64,000 nt of DNA, taken from Thuidium tamariscinum. Its lineage: Eukaryota; Streptophyta; Bryopsida; Hypnales; Thuidiaceae. Both the position numbers and the translations under genes were made by a program. The stretch covers positions 23,649,067-23,713,066 of the forward strand of contig OX344758.2 of NCBI GenBank assembly GCA_947034885.2, given 5' to 3'. Below the pieces are notes generated by a model. That model was not told the origin of the DNA and did no database searches. It saw only the letters and a program-made list of their open reading frames with translations. Positions 10,595-21,600 of this stretch are shown one piece after another (the first letter of the stretch is position 1; every line of letters begins with the position of its first letter).

Positions 10595-10899
10595 CTCTCA
10601 ATGCACACTTCTAAAAGCAAACTCAAACTAGGAGCATGCAACCAGCCCTAACTAGGTCTGATTACTACCATAAGCAACCTCTCCTCCAAAATGTACTCAA
10701 GACCTCACAAACCAGCCAATGAGAAAGCAACAAAACTTTCTTCTTCTTAAAAAAAAATGCACTCAAAGTGTGTTATTCCAAAGAATACTCACACCATATG
10801 GTTTGTAGTTGAAAAGACACAAAAGGCTGATTGCTCCTCCAAGCTCCAAGATCTCCTCCAAATGATTTGAATTTCACCCTCAAGCGCAACTCCAAGTGC

Positions 10900-10913
10900 G
10901 TGGGCCCATAACC
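10900..10913 (-). other. primer binding site, half initiator-tRNA type
   Basis: On the minus strand GGTTATGGGCCCAC follows the LTR end directly, identical to the sites at 198-211 and 3270-3283. Confidence 0.75.
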
Positions 10914-11223
10914 TATTGAAATTACAAAGGTATTGATGGATGAAAGGCTTTACTTAGATGGTAGGAAAATCCAAGCCACATGAGTGGGCTGAACTTAAGC
11001 TATAAGCCTTTCTCTAGTTATCCACAAACCATGTGGGATAACTACCTTTCATGGGCTGCCTTTGACTACGACCAATACCCAATGGACTCTAAGACTTACC
11101 TAGTGTCTAATGCTACACCTAGGGCTGAATGTACATGGGCTACACTAATATGTACATGTTCTTCAACATACTCTTAGGTCTGTATGTACATGGTCTACAC
11201 TAATATGAAAATGATCTTCAACA
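10914..11223 (-). mobile_element. composite copia 5' LTR with 5'-end duplication
   Basis: LTR copy 10914-11168 plus a 55-bp second copy of the LTR 5' end (11169-11223). The break point is the same as at 1210-1520. It abuts a primer site, so it serves as 5' LTR of the minus element whose 3' LTR is probably 1210-1520. The 5 bp outside the two LTRs (TGATC before 1210, AAAGG after 11223) do not match. Confidence 0.75.
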
Positions 11224-12739
11224 AAAGGTGGCATCATGAAAATAGTCCTTGGAGTTTTATAAAAAAATTAATGTTGACAACATCTGTACCATGCTTAGAA
11301 CGTCCATGTGTATTGTGCTTACAAGAAGTAGTGGAGCCACCACACCGTGAGGGTGATGGGTGGAAGTACCCCTGGCATGAAGAAGGTACAATTGGAGTTC
11401 AAATTATCCGGTTGCATATTGTTTAGCTCCACTGAAACAAGGAAAGAGTCTCCACGTTGACCTCTTTAAGTCCTTTCACATTCCCCCACACTTATCAACT
11501 AGTGTGTACAGTGTGAGGACAATAATTTCAGGTGGTGGATTCTAAATCCCAAATCCTACAACCTTGTCTACACTTACATCCCAAGCCATTTGGTACTTGT
11601 AGGTTATAATAAAATAATTGCCAAAATACACTATTCAATTGCCCATATTCACTACAGCTAGTATTGGGGAAGGTACATGGGCCCTGTTGGTACACAGAAG
11701 GTACGCATGGCCGTTGCCAACTCAACAACACTTTGTACCTCTATGTTGCCAACTTGTTCCCATTGGCCCACAGAATTGATGGCAACTTCAAAAAATGACT
11801 ATATGTTTGGAATTAAGGCTTTTCCATATATCAAAAAATTCATTTCCAAAGCAAAAGTACTAGGCATTTAGAGACCCAAATTTCTCTCTAATGCCTGATA
11901 CTCCGGTCAACCTGCCGCCAAATTGTAAATTCCATTGGAATTCGATGTTGATGCCGGTTCTGGTTGGGAATGTCGGAATGTCTTCAAACTTGATTGGGCG
12001 CTTATTAAGCACACAAAACCTATCCTATTTTTTCGTGAGATTTTACCGCATCATATGTAATTTCTAGGAATTTACGAATATTTCTATGTGCGGTTGACTT
12101 CTCATGGAGTCAACGTGGAATTTCGAAGAAATCCGAAATAAATTGGGTATTATCTAGGGCACTCCTAAATTCATAGCGTAAGTTCCACGCAACCTTGCAC
12201 TAGTCTATTTTGAGTAATTTGGAATTAATTTGCCCAATTGGACAATTTAATTCCCGATACTCGAGAATCTTGGACAATTGTTTAATTCTTGTTTGCTCCT
12301 AGCATGCTCCTACCCTTGGAACACCTTTCTATAGTCTTCAATTTCCAATCCTCCATCTTTCATTTTGTGAAACTCTAATTCTCCAAGTCATTTGTAATTG
12401 TTTTACTTTAAAATTTAATTTATCCCAAAATCAAATTTAGGCCTTAGTAAATCTTTTAGGCTCGTAGTAGACTCTTTTGACTTAGTCAGTATGTCATGTG
12501 CATCCTTAAAAGGTTGATTTTGCATAGACAAACACTAGGATTGACTAACTCTCGTTTTCTTATTTCTCTCGGAACTACTAAATCTTCACACAAACTTACT
12601 TCTAAGACTTAGAATGATACAAATTCCTAGAATTAGGAATTTTCTACCTTCTAAGTTGGTTTTCCACCATTTTGGTATAAATTGGCACCAAAACTCTTTT
12701 AACACTCTTTCTATGTCTTTTTCTTGTATATTTTAGTTA
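11224..12739. other. intergenic, no recognised gene
   Basis: AT-rich non-coding DNA between LTR insertions. Short open stretches exist (for example 11271-11426) but show no motif. Nothing else was recognised. Confidence 0.5.
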
Positions 12740-13005
12740 GATTTTATTGAGATTACAAAGGTATTGATGGATGAAAGGCTTTACTTAGATGGTAGGAAGA
12801 TACAAAGACCCATGAGTGGGCTGATCTTATGCTAGAAGCCTTTCTCTAGTTATCCACAAACCATGTGGGATAACTACCTTTCATGGGCTGCCTTTGACTA
12901 CGAGCAATACCCAATGGACTCTAAGACTAACCTAGTGTCTAATGCTACTCCTAGGGCTCTATGTACATGGGCTACACTAATATGTACATGATCTTCAACA
13001 GATTT
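12740..13005 (-). mobile_element. solo copia LTR with 5-bp target duplication
   Basis: A 256-bp minus-oriented LTR (12745-13000) flanked by the perfect 5-bp duplication GATTT (12740-12744 and 13001-13005), with no internal sequence. It is a recombination-derived solo LTR. Confidence 0.92.
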
Positions 13006-13145
13006 CACTATATTATTGCAAAAAATGGACCTAGAGTCCTGAGTGCCATCTCGAGGGCCCACAACTTCTCAAAAATCAGAATGTTGGAAAGTGAGAGAAT
13101 TGGCTTAGGGAATTGTTCACTCAAGATAGAGATCTCCAATGCTAG

Positions 13146-13991
13146 TTGGAAAAGAAGTCTGAAGAGGCTAAGAATCAAAGGAGTTTGTCGGCTGAGTCTA
13201 AGGCAATCCTCACACAAATCCGGAACTCTATTAAGATTCCAGGTGATGTACTTAATAAGGCTAAATTATTTGATGAGGAAGTTCATAAGGCAGGTCCAAC
13301 AGTATCTTCCAAGATGGTGAAAGTGTTAGTGGAGTTTGGAGAGAGGATGGAGAGGACTCTGTTTGAGATCAAAGATGCTCTGCAAGGGGATGGTCTATAT
13401 CCAGATTTGGAAACGAGGAAGAAAGCCAACCAAGGCAAGAACGGGGAGATTCCGGTTCCTAAATGTAGGGTGGCTTCTCCACTTGATTTTGAGAAGTCCA
13501 AGGGCAAGAGTGTAGTGGAAGAAAAGACTCCATAAGCACCCAAGCCAGCTTCCCGATTTGACATTGAGACCAGAAAAGGGGTTACACCTAGATCCCAGAC
13601 CAAGAGTCAAATCCAGACAAAAGACAAGGAGCAAGAGACGCCTCAAAGTAAGATATTCGAGAAGTCTCCCAAAGTTCCTAGCACAATGAAGAGGAAGGCC
13701 ACAACAAAGAGAGCAAGGGAGGCTCCCATTAAGCTCAAATCAGAGGGGGACGAGTCCCCAGAACAATCCGAGAAGGAAGAGGAACAAACTAAGTCGAAAT
13801 CCGGATCGGAAGAGGAACCAGAACCAGAAGAGTCAGAACCGATGGATATTAGGCCTCCAAAATCTACGGGCAAGGAAAAGAGTCCAATGCCTTCCAAAGG
13901 TAAGGTTGCAGCTTCAACAAAGGCATCCATTAGTAGGAAGCAACCAACACACAAAGGGGCTGCAAAGCATGCAGATTCCCCTCAAAAGTAG
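13146..13991 (+). pseudogene. unrecognised Lys/Glu-rich ORF with an in-frame stop
   Basis: One frame is open from 13146 to 13991 except for a single TAA at 13533-13535. The first 129 codons include a helical-looking stretch (SKAILTQIRNSIKIPGDVLN). The second part is highly charged with E/K/S/P runs (SEGDESPEQSEKEEEQ and similar) and a basic start (MKRKATTKRAREAP). No ATG opens the frame and a TAG lies just upstream, so the 5' end is missing or shifted. Composition suggests a disordered linker or gag-like protein of a retroelement, but no zinc knuckle or enzyme motif is seen and the family was not identified. Confidence 0.45.
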
Positions 13992-14000
13992 ATGAAGAGG

Positions 14001-14952
14001 TAGTTGTGGATAGAAAGTAGAATAGGTAGAGTGATTTTAGGATCAGACTTAGGAGAGTAGGTGGAAAGTAAAGTTTCCAGTAGGTAGGAAGCAGTTAGCA
14101 AGGTGCTTTTGAGTTATGATGAAAGTGGACAGTCAAATCATGATTTTTAGAATCTCAGATTTGCTTTTCACGAATCAAGTTGGGTGGATAGGGAGTTGAC
14201 TTTTGTGGATAAGGAATGCCACCTTGCATTCTCTTGTCCTCTGATTTTGTTCCCTTGGGGCTTTTAGGGTTCTCTTGGGTTGGTATTTAGGGGTGGCTAT
14301 TAGTTGGTTGCCCCAAGTGTTTTTACTTCTATTTTTCCTTTCATTTGCAATTTGATTTCCAGATTTCTACTTTCTAAAAGTTGGTCTGAAAAGTCTTGGC
14401 TCTGGATTGGTATGTTGTACAATGCTAGAACCATTGGATAGTATGAGGTAGTTGGATTTGCAGGTGTTTGGATGAGGTGGCTCCCCCAAACTTTGTCCAA
14501 ATCTAGTTCCGAGAGATTGAAGTGATCTGGTTGAGGATATTGGTTGTACTAAGAGTGAAGTCTAGCTGCCATAGTCACTTGGAGACTTCTGTTAGGGAAA
14601 GGCACTCGTAGGTTGGATGTGTTCTGCAGGTGGAGCATGCATATGCCAACTGATGTGTTGTTGAGGTCCCACTACAACCGGAAGTGAGTGATGAGCATGC
14701 AGTTAGGATCGTCTAGTTATCTAGCTCCTATATTTTGCCTTAGAAGATGGGTTTGGATAAGTCTATCATTGTATAATGTGGGATTTGTGGAAGTTTCCTA
14801 AGTGACTTGCTGGTTTGGATAGCTATCCAGATTAGTTGTGAGGAAGAACTTGCAGTCCATTTATTTCTGTCTTTTGTTATTTTCCTTTTTAGTGGAACTT
14901 CATTTACTCTAATCTCTAAAAGGGTAGGATTCAATGCATCCTTCTTGAATGC
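14001..14952. other. intergenic, nothing recognised
   Basis: Moderately AT-rich sequence without coding signal, LTR or tandem repeat that could be supported. Confidence 0.4.
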
Positions 14953-15057
14953 CAACACTAGAAGTAAAGCCTCAAAATCTGTGTTTGTTTCAACATAATG
15001 CATCAAGTGACTTATGTTGAAACAAACGCAGATTTTGAGGCTTTTCTTCTAGTGCAA
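14953..15057. mobile_element. 99-bp CACTA-type foldback MITE
   Basis: Two 43-bp arms (14956-14998 and 15012-15054) are inverted copies with two mismatches around a 13-bp loop. The termini read CACTAGAAG...CTTCTAGTG and are flanked by the 3-bp duplication CAA (14953-14955 and 15055-15057). CACTA-superfamily elements have CACTA ends and 3-bp target duplications. The arms fill the element, so it has no coding capacity. A larger relative with the same ends is at 44099-44408. Confidence 0.85.
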
Positions 15058-17690
15058 CCGTAGGCTCCTCTAATATAGAGGCTAAACTTCTACATTTGGT
15101 TATTTAAATTAATAGATCCGAAACCGGATCTGGAAGAGGTACAGGCTTCGAACACTCCTTCCGGTTCCGCATCCGCCCAGTCAAATACTATTGTATAAGT
15201 CCGGATAAGGAAAGGTAGAGAGTAATGGCACTCTTCCCTGTTTGGATGTTGTTGTGAGATTGGTGAAGTTTGTGAGATATGAGAAAGAGGTGATCCATAA
15301 GTGCGGATGTTGTGAGATAGTTTTCGGTTATGCACTCAGTTGCTGTTGTCTTGGGGTTGTTTTCTGCACCCTGTTCCGGATATCTTGAGGAAACTACGTA
15401 AAATCATGTGGGAACAATACACGAGTCATTTGGACGGTGTTAACATGAAATTAGCACCTATAGATGGATTTGTGCTTCCTTGTGCTACAACATACTCCAA
15501 AGTATTTTCCTTAAACAATGAGGGTAGATGGGCAAGAGTGTGAAAATTCCACCTGACAGGTTGCCAAGCGAAAGCTGGAATGTCCTTGGGACTTAGTAGT
15601 GCCGAGGCGACAGGCGAGGCAGTGGTAAGCCTCCCTCGGTGACAAGAACGAGGGTTAAAGAAGTAGAGGTTGAAGACCGGGATTTGGATGGGTGGGTGTG
15701 AAGAGGCAGGCAACTGCGACATGCGAGAAGGCTCTGTCCTCGACGATTTGTAGAAATCGTTAGGGACTTACTACCGAGGCTCATCCTCGTCCATCCTATT
15801 TGCTGACTATTTTTTGCGCCTCTTATTTGTGAGTTGTATGCGCCGCAGTCGTGCTTCTCTTCTAAGTACTCATGTACAACCTCTTGTGGTTGCCTTGCAA
15901 ACCCTCCAACTCTTGTAGTTCATTTTGGCTTTCATATTGAAGCCGAGGATTGTGTTCTAAGGGTGATTGCTTATAGAATTCGATTGCATTTCGTGAATAT
16001 TTCAATCGCAATGCAAGTTTTCATTGATGAAGTGAATACATCTTGCAGTGCATTTCTTGTGTTGTTGAGATCCTGATGCATATTACAGTGTAGTGATTAG
16101 GAGCTTGAGGTGCAAGGATTGTTTGTTACTTGTTGTGAGTCTGCTTTTGTGCATAGGGGAGGGGTTGGCAAGCATTTTTGTGGTATTGATTTTTTTGAAG
16201 CACATCACGAGAATCACAACCGTGTTGGGAGTTCTCGATTTGGAAGAGAGTAAGTAGTTCAGCTTTGTTCATCGTGGAGCAGCTACTAGAAGGATTTGGA
16301 GCAAGTCTAATTTGATATCTACATTATCGATTGATCAAGTGTGAACACAAGTCGACCTCGCAATTTAGTTTGCAAGTGAATGCTTGGATTGTAGCATGGC
16401 TCTATCTTTAAATGCATGGCATGTTGAGATAGAGTCTTAGATTCTCCCATGGCTTGGTAAATTTTAGGGTTTCTTGGTTGTGTGCGTGGAAATTCCTTGA
16501 AAACAATAGGGAGGGAGTGACTGAAATTATACACTAACTATGTGGTATATGGATTAGGATTTTCATTAAAAAACTTTCGAGCAAGGAAAATTGGTAGTGG
16601 GGAGTACTGAAAGCTTTGTCATGCGAGTCACAAGTAGTGAAATGTGAAACTCACATAATGAAATGAAATTTGTTGGATGCAAGTGTATAGCTAGGCTGTG
16701 GCACAGGGTTTGGTTTTCTCTACCAATAAAATAGATGATCATGTTGCATTAGGTCATCAAGAATTCGAACATAATAAAAAATGGTTTTGAAAAGTCCTTT
16801 TGTATTCACTATTACAATGAAATATGCTTTTGTTTATGCGAAACATTAATTATATTACATTAGAGAGTGAATAGTCCAGGTGAGCGCATTTGGATTAATG
16901 TTTAATGTAGCTCTGGTTTTTGAAATACCAATGTGTTGTAAGTTCATGCTTGTCTTAGTTTAATTAATTTGGAATTTTTTTGTTAACTTCTAGAGAATTT
17001 TTGTATCAAGCTTGTATATTATATTCTAGGTTTCGTGTTTTTTCTTACATTCAAATGTCAAGGACCTAGAAAATGTATTGAATTAGCTAATGTAAAGGAT
17101 TTTACCGCAGCATGAGTTTATGCTTTGGTGTTGTATAGTTTAGTTTCTAGGGAAAATCTTTTGTTTCGTAGGGGAGAAGTTTGTGTAGAGTGTGTGTAGT
17201 TTGTCTTAGTTTCGATATGTCTTATAACATTCATGAAGAGGTTGTGAATTGCTCTTTTACTGTTTAGAATGAAGTTAATTCTTGCCTCAAGGTTTTTGTT
17301 GGTTAAGTAGAAGCTGTGATCAATTGCAGCTCAGAGGGTGAGACACTTTGTACATTCTAATTTGAGTTTGTTAAAATGAAAAACATGCCCAATATATAAC
17401 ACAAATCTCAAACCAATTTCTTTCGGTGATGTTATTGTTGGTGCAAGGTTTATGCGATCTTATATATGCGGATGCTCTATCAAGTTTGAGTGAAGGAGAT
17501 CAATCAAACCTAGATAAATTTGCTGAATTTATCTCAATTTAAATCTTGAATACATTTGCTATTATAGCTTGGCTAAAATTTATCAACCCTAAACCAAAAT
17601 AACAACATAGACTTATCTTTGAGTGGAAGATAAGTTCAACCTAGTGGATGATAATTCCAATTAATTTCAGTGGATGACATTTTTAGCTAA
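15058..17690. other. intergenic, nothing recognised
   Basis: Mixed-composition DNA with only short open frames and no conserved motif. No LTR, TIR pair or RNA gene could be supported. Confidence 0.4.
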
Positions 17691-17877
17691 ATGTAATGGA
17701 TGATAATCTAAAGATGATCATCCAAAGGTACATTCCACTTGGTGTTAGTGAAGAAATTGGTGTTATTACATGGGGTTGGTCTAACATAGTAAGCCATCGA
17801 GCCTCTTTCGAGGACAGGGCTAGGATGCAGGGAGCTCTACGAGCTAGACGATTGGGAGAGACGGCTCTGCATTACTT

Positions 17878-18575
17878 GCGTGTAGTGGCAACAACAACGT
17901 CATTCGCATCATTGATTTCAAAAGCGAAAAACTTCAAAAGAGCTTCGTCGATCATGCCAATTCAGTTTATGAGCTTTGCACTCAAACGTTGAAGCCATTC
18001 ATTACTTCTGTGCGTAAGGACGAGAGCATCAGGCTATGGAACATGGATATCGGGATTTGCATGTTGATTTTGGCTAAAGTGCGCAACCACCACAACGAGG
18101 TCTTGAGTGTTGATTTCCATAACTCAGATATTTTACAAATGGTAAGCTGTGTGATGGACAACATGATCAAGATGGTCCATGGACTAGTAGAAGTTCGTGA
18201 AGATGTCGTTTACAAGGACAGATTTGGCGTCCAAGTTTCCTATCAAGCATGTTCAGTTTTTAGTTCCCAATGCTTTTAATGCACAACAACTATGAATGTG
18301 GACTGTACTCGCTAGCTCAAGGACTTCATTCTCTCTAAGAGCATTGACAACGAGATTGTATTGTGGGAGCCATTGTACAAAGTGCCTGGGACTTAGACGA
18401 CAATGAATGAAGGGAGAGGATGTTTAGTAGAAGTATCCTGCTTCAAAGTGTGACATCTGGTTTATCAAATTCTCATGTGATTTCCATTTCAACAATATGT
18501 CAGTAGGGAATCGTGCCTATGCTATACAAGGTTGTTGAACTCCGCAAACAAACTCTTGGCCTCTCGTATTGCCAG
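17878..18575 (+). pseudogene. FIE: FIE/EED (Polycomb PRC2 WD40 subunit) pseudogene, apparently processed
   Basis: Translated fragments follow FIE/ESC/EED in order. A block like VIRIIDFKSEKLQKSF is followed by KDESIRLWNMDIGICMLI, then NHHNEVLSVDFHNSDI. Further on are KDFILSKSIDNEIVLWEP (about 18320-18380) and CDIWFIKFSCDFHFN (about 18450-18495). FIE is the WD40 subunit of Polycomb repressive complex 2 that supports H3K27 methylation. Here several frameshifts and stops (TAA after 18270; TAG near 18395) break the frame. The blocks follow each other with no intron-sized gap, while plant FIE genes are split into many exons, so an origin by reverse transcription is likely. Both the N-terminal third and the C-terminal end are missing. 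Confidence is high for the family and moderate for the processed origin. Confidence 0.8.
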
Positions 18576-18619
18576 TAGTATCCAATGGTGTGCCATAATT
18601 GGGGAGATCCAGTTGGTTG

Positions 18620-21600
18620 AAGTTGCATACGTTAGCATCCAAGAACGGAATGTTAATTAATATAGACGCAAGCTAATTTTGAAACTTGAAAGCATCACTA
18701 AGTTATTAGAATGGCCAAGATCGCTGAATTATTCAACTTGCAAATTAAGAAGAACATAAGCATGCAATCTTCGTGCAGAGAAGTAAAGTTAATCAACTAA
18801 TTAAAACATACTAAGTATGAGCTAGCAGAGCTGCAAAGGGGAGACAATCGCTTGATCAAGTGCTCCGTAGGCCTGGTGAATTTGTGAGCCTGAGATCTAT
18901 GCCTTACAAAGTTCACCCCTTAGCGCCCAGGGAGCCATTTTGTGGCGCTTGGATGAAGAAAGAGGGTCAAAAAAAGAGGTGAACAATAGTTTTTTCATTC
19001 ACATTTTTTTTAATGACCTTTCATGTTGAGTTACAAAGAGTGTCCAGTTGAGTTTTTAGTGTAACTAATGTTTGTTTTCATGTAGTTGAGAAGTAAATAC
19101 AAAAAACAGATGGCAAAACTTGCCATTGGAGTGTATTTTTAGAAATTGAGTAAATCTAAAATTTCTCCTTGAAAATAACATTTTTTGAGTTTGAGCCCAA
19201 CCAACTAAATGAAGTTCCTCTACTCTAGTTTCTACTCCAATTGGAATTTTGGAAAATTTCATAAAATTGAATATTTAATTGCAGCTTGAACTTCAACTAT
19301 ATTTTTAATGTCCATTGCATTTTAGTTATAGAAGTACACGAGAATTAAGTTTACGCCACGATGTTTGTCACTGTAATGTACACACAAGGAAAAAAATTCA
19401 GATTTTTTGAGATAATTTTCCATTTGATATGATTTTCTCTTTACTTTTTCTTCAAAAAATTTCATAAAAATCAATTTTCGTCAAAAAAATCTAAAATTTT
19501 TGTGGAATACAAAAGACATATAGCTTCATCTTTGAAAAATAAAAATTAATTTTTTCATACACATCTAGTAACAAAATGGCAACAAATTGAGTGCTGGATA
19601 AGGAAGATTGAAACCTATGGTTATAGGCCCAGCATTTCAGGGTTAAGTTTAGAAACCATCCAATATCGATCCAGGGTCACCTACAAATCAATACATTTTG
19701 AGTACTTCCTCTTTAATGCAATGGGTTTCCATTTGTTTAAAAACAAAACAAAACAAAAACACACATTCTGAGTACTCAATGCAACAATTAGAGTATCGAG
19801 TAGTACCAAACAATAGATATATATGTAGCACTCACTCCTAATTAACATGCAAGTATGAGCAGATAGAAAAAAAGAACAACATGAAGCTAGTAGAGAACAA
19901 CAATCTAGCTAAGAAGACACTATTTTAACTGCAACGTAGGTGAAGAAGATTTGCATCACAGGAGTTGTTTGGGCTTCCGGCAACCTTCCTCAAATCCTAC
20001 CAATCTAAATGTAAACAACCAAAAGAATAAATTGAACTACTCTCAGAATATTTGCATGCGAGGATGTACTTGTCATAAAATTTTTTACACCCCAAGCATC
20101 AAAATGTAAAGCACCATGGGTTTCAATTTTGTGTAAAAGGGTAGTTGCAAGAAAGACCATGCGTTTGCCATAGTACTCATGATTTTTTGGGGAGTATTTT
20201 AAAATTAGAAAAACAATTTTAAAAAATAATAAAAAATTTACTTAATGAAAACACCTCTAAGAAGAAGGTATCCTAAGAAGAAAAAGCATAGGAAAAAATT
20301 CTAACTAGGTGTACTAGAAAAATGCAAAATTCATGGAAATTGGTACTTTGGTGTTTTAATTAGTAAAAAATAGAGAAAAAATATTTCAAAAAAACTAAAA
20401 ATTGACAATTGTGTAAGACTTTATGGAAATGAGATTTTACCAAAATAATGATCTTAAAACCATTTTCAATGTTCAGAACTATATGCGCAAAAAGCCATAT
20501 TTGCATGAATGTGGAGGACATAAAATAATGCTTTTTTAATTTCTTTTTGGCAGGCACATGCATTTCTAGTGTAGAAATATCCCACACAAATTTTAAGTCT
20601 ACATCATAAATTTAAGGTGCTCCATAGTACTAAAAAACCCTAAACCCCAAAGTGTAATTTATTAGCCAAATTGAAATTTAAATATAAAATGATTTTTGAA
20701 TATTTTTGAAAAATAAACACTCTCATTACTATCAAGCTAGTCATCTTCAATAAAAATTCCAAGGCCATAGCCTCCATGCCCCAAAAATTATAGCTAATAA
20801 CAACTTAAACATTGCAATTGTGATGCCAAATAGGACCGGTCTTTCTTGCACCTACCCGAAAATTGGGAGCCCAAAATATCAATACTCTAACGATATCATT
20901 AGCTATAATCTAATAGGTTGTCTATTTAAAAATGAATGCAATAGTTTCTAGGACTCTCTATCAATAACAACACGGTACATAAATGATATGAAAATGGGTG
21001 CAATGTTCAGTCTCCTTTCAATAACACCTTAGTTATGACATGCGAATTATATTCAATTGCTAAGTTTTTGACAAAGATTGGAAAAATTTACGAGTGTCCA
21101 AGTACTTGGCACAAGCATTTTACTATTGGAAATGGGACCACCATATCAAACCCTAAAACTAGGCCACCTAGGCACAATAATGCCTTCTTGCAAAACAGGT
21201 CGGAAGTCAAACCCCCAATCACACTGTTGCTATTCGATGACGCTCTTTTCTACTTTTCCTGCTGGATCAAGTTCCCTATCCTAGAACTTGCACAACACCC
21301 TGTTGTGTTGCTTTTGATCATAGCTACTGTCATTCTTGATAAAAAAAACTAATCAGCAAACACATTTACGACTGAAGTAAGTAACCTATAAACTTACAGT
21401 TGAATGAACAGAAGTTGGGGTGACTTGACCTCAAACAAGTTCACAAATTGTAATTGAAAGACAATGCGAAATTTGTACAATCTCAAATTGAAATGCATGT
21501 AACTGAACCCTAATCAATTTGAAATTTGTAAAATCGAAGCACATACAAGAAATTCCAAAGCAAGAAATTTAAGAGCACCCACTTCAAAAGGAATTGCACG

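Larger units (their letters stand above)
9640..10899 (-). mobile_element. copia leader with tandem repeats (minus element)
   Basis: Non-coding internal region between the primer site and gag. It contains two similar ~95-bp blocks (about 9660-9755 and 9750-9850), a 60-bp tandem array and a 70-bp tandem array. The last 190 bp match 1-197. The length (~1.25 kb) is large for a copia leader. Confidence 0.7.

Noticed and set aside
212..13000. Small ORFs within the LTR copies (for example starting [12 protein letters not shown])
   Set aside because: They recur in every LTR copy in either orientation and end within or just past the LTR. They are part of the terminal repeat, not genes.
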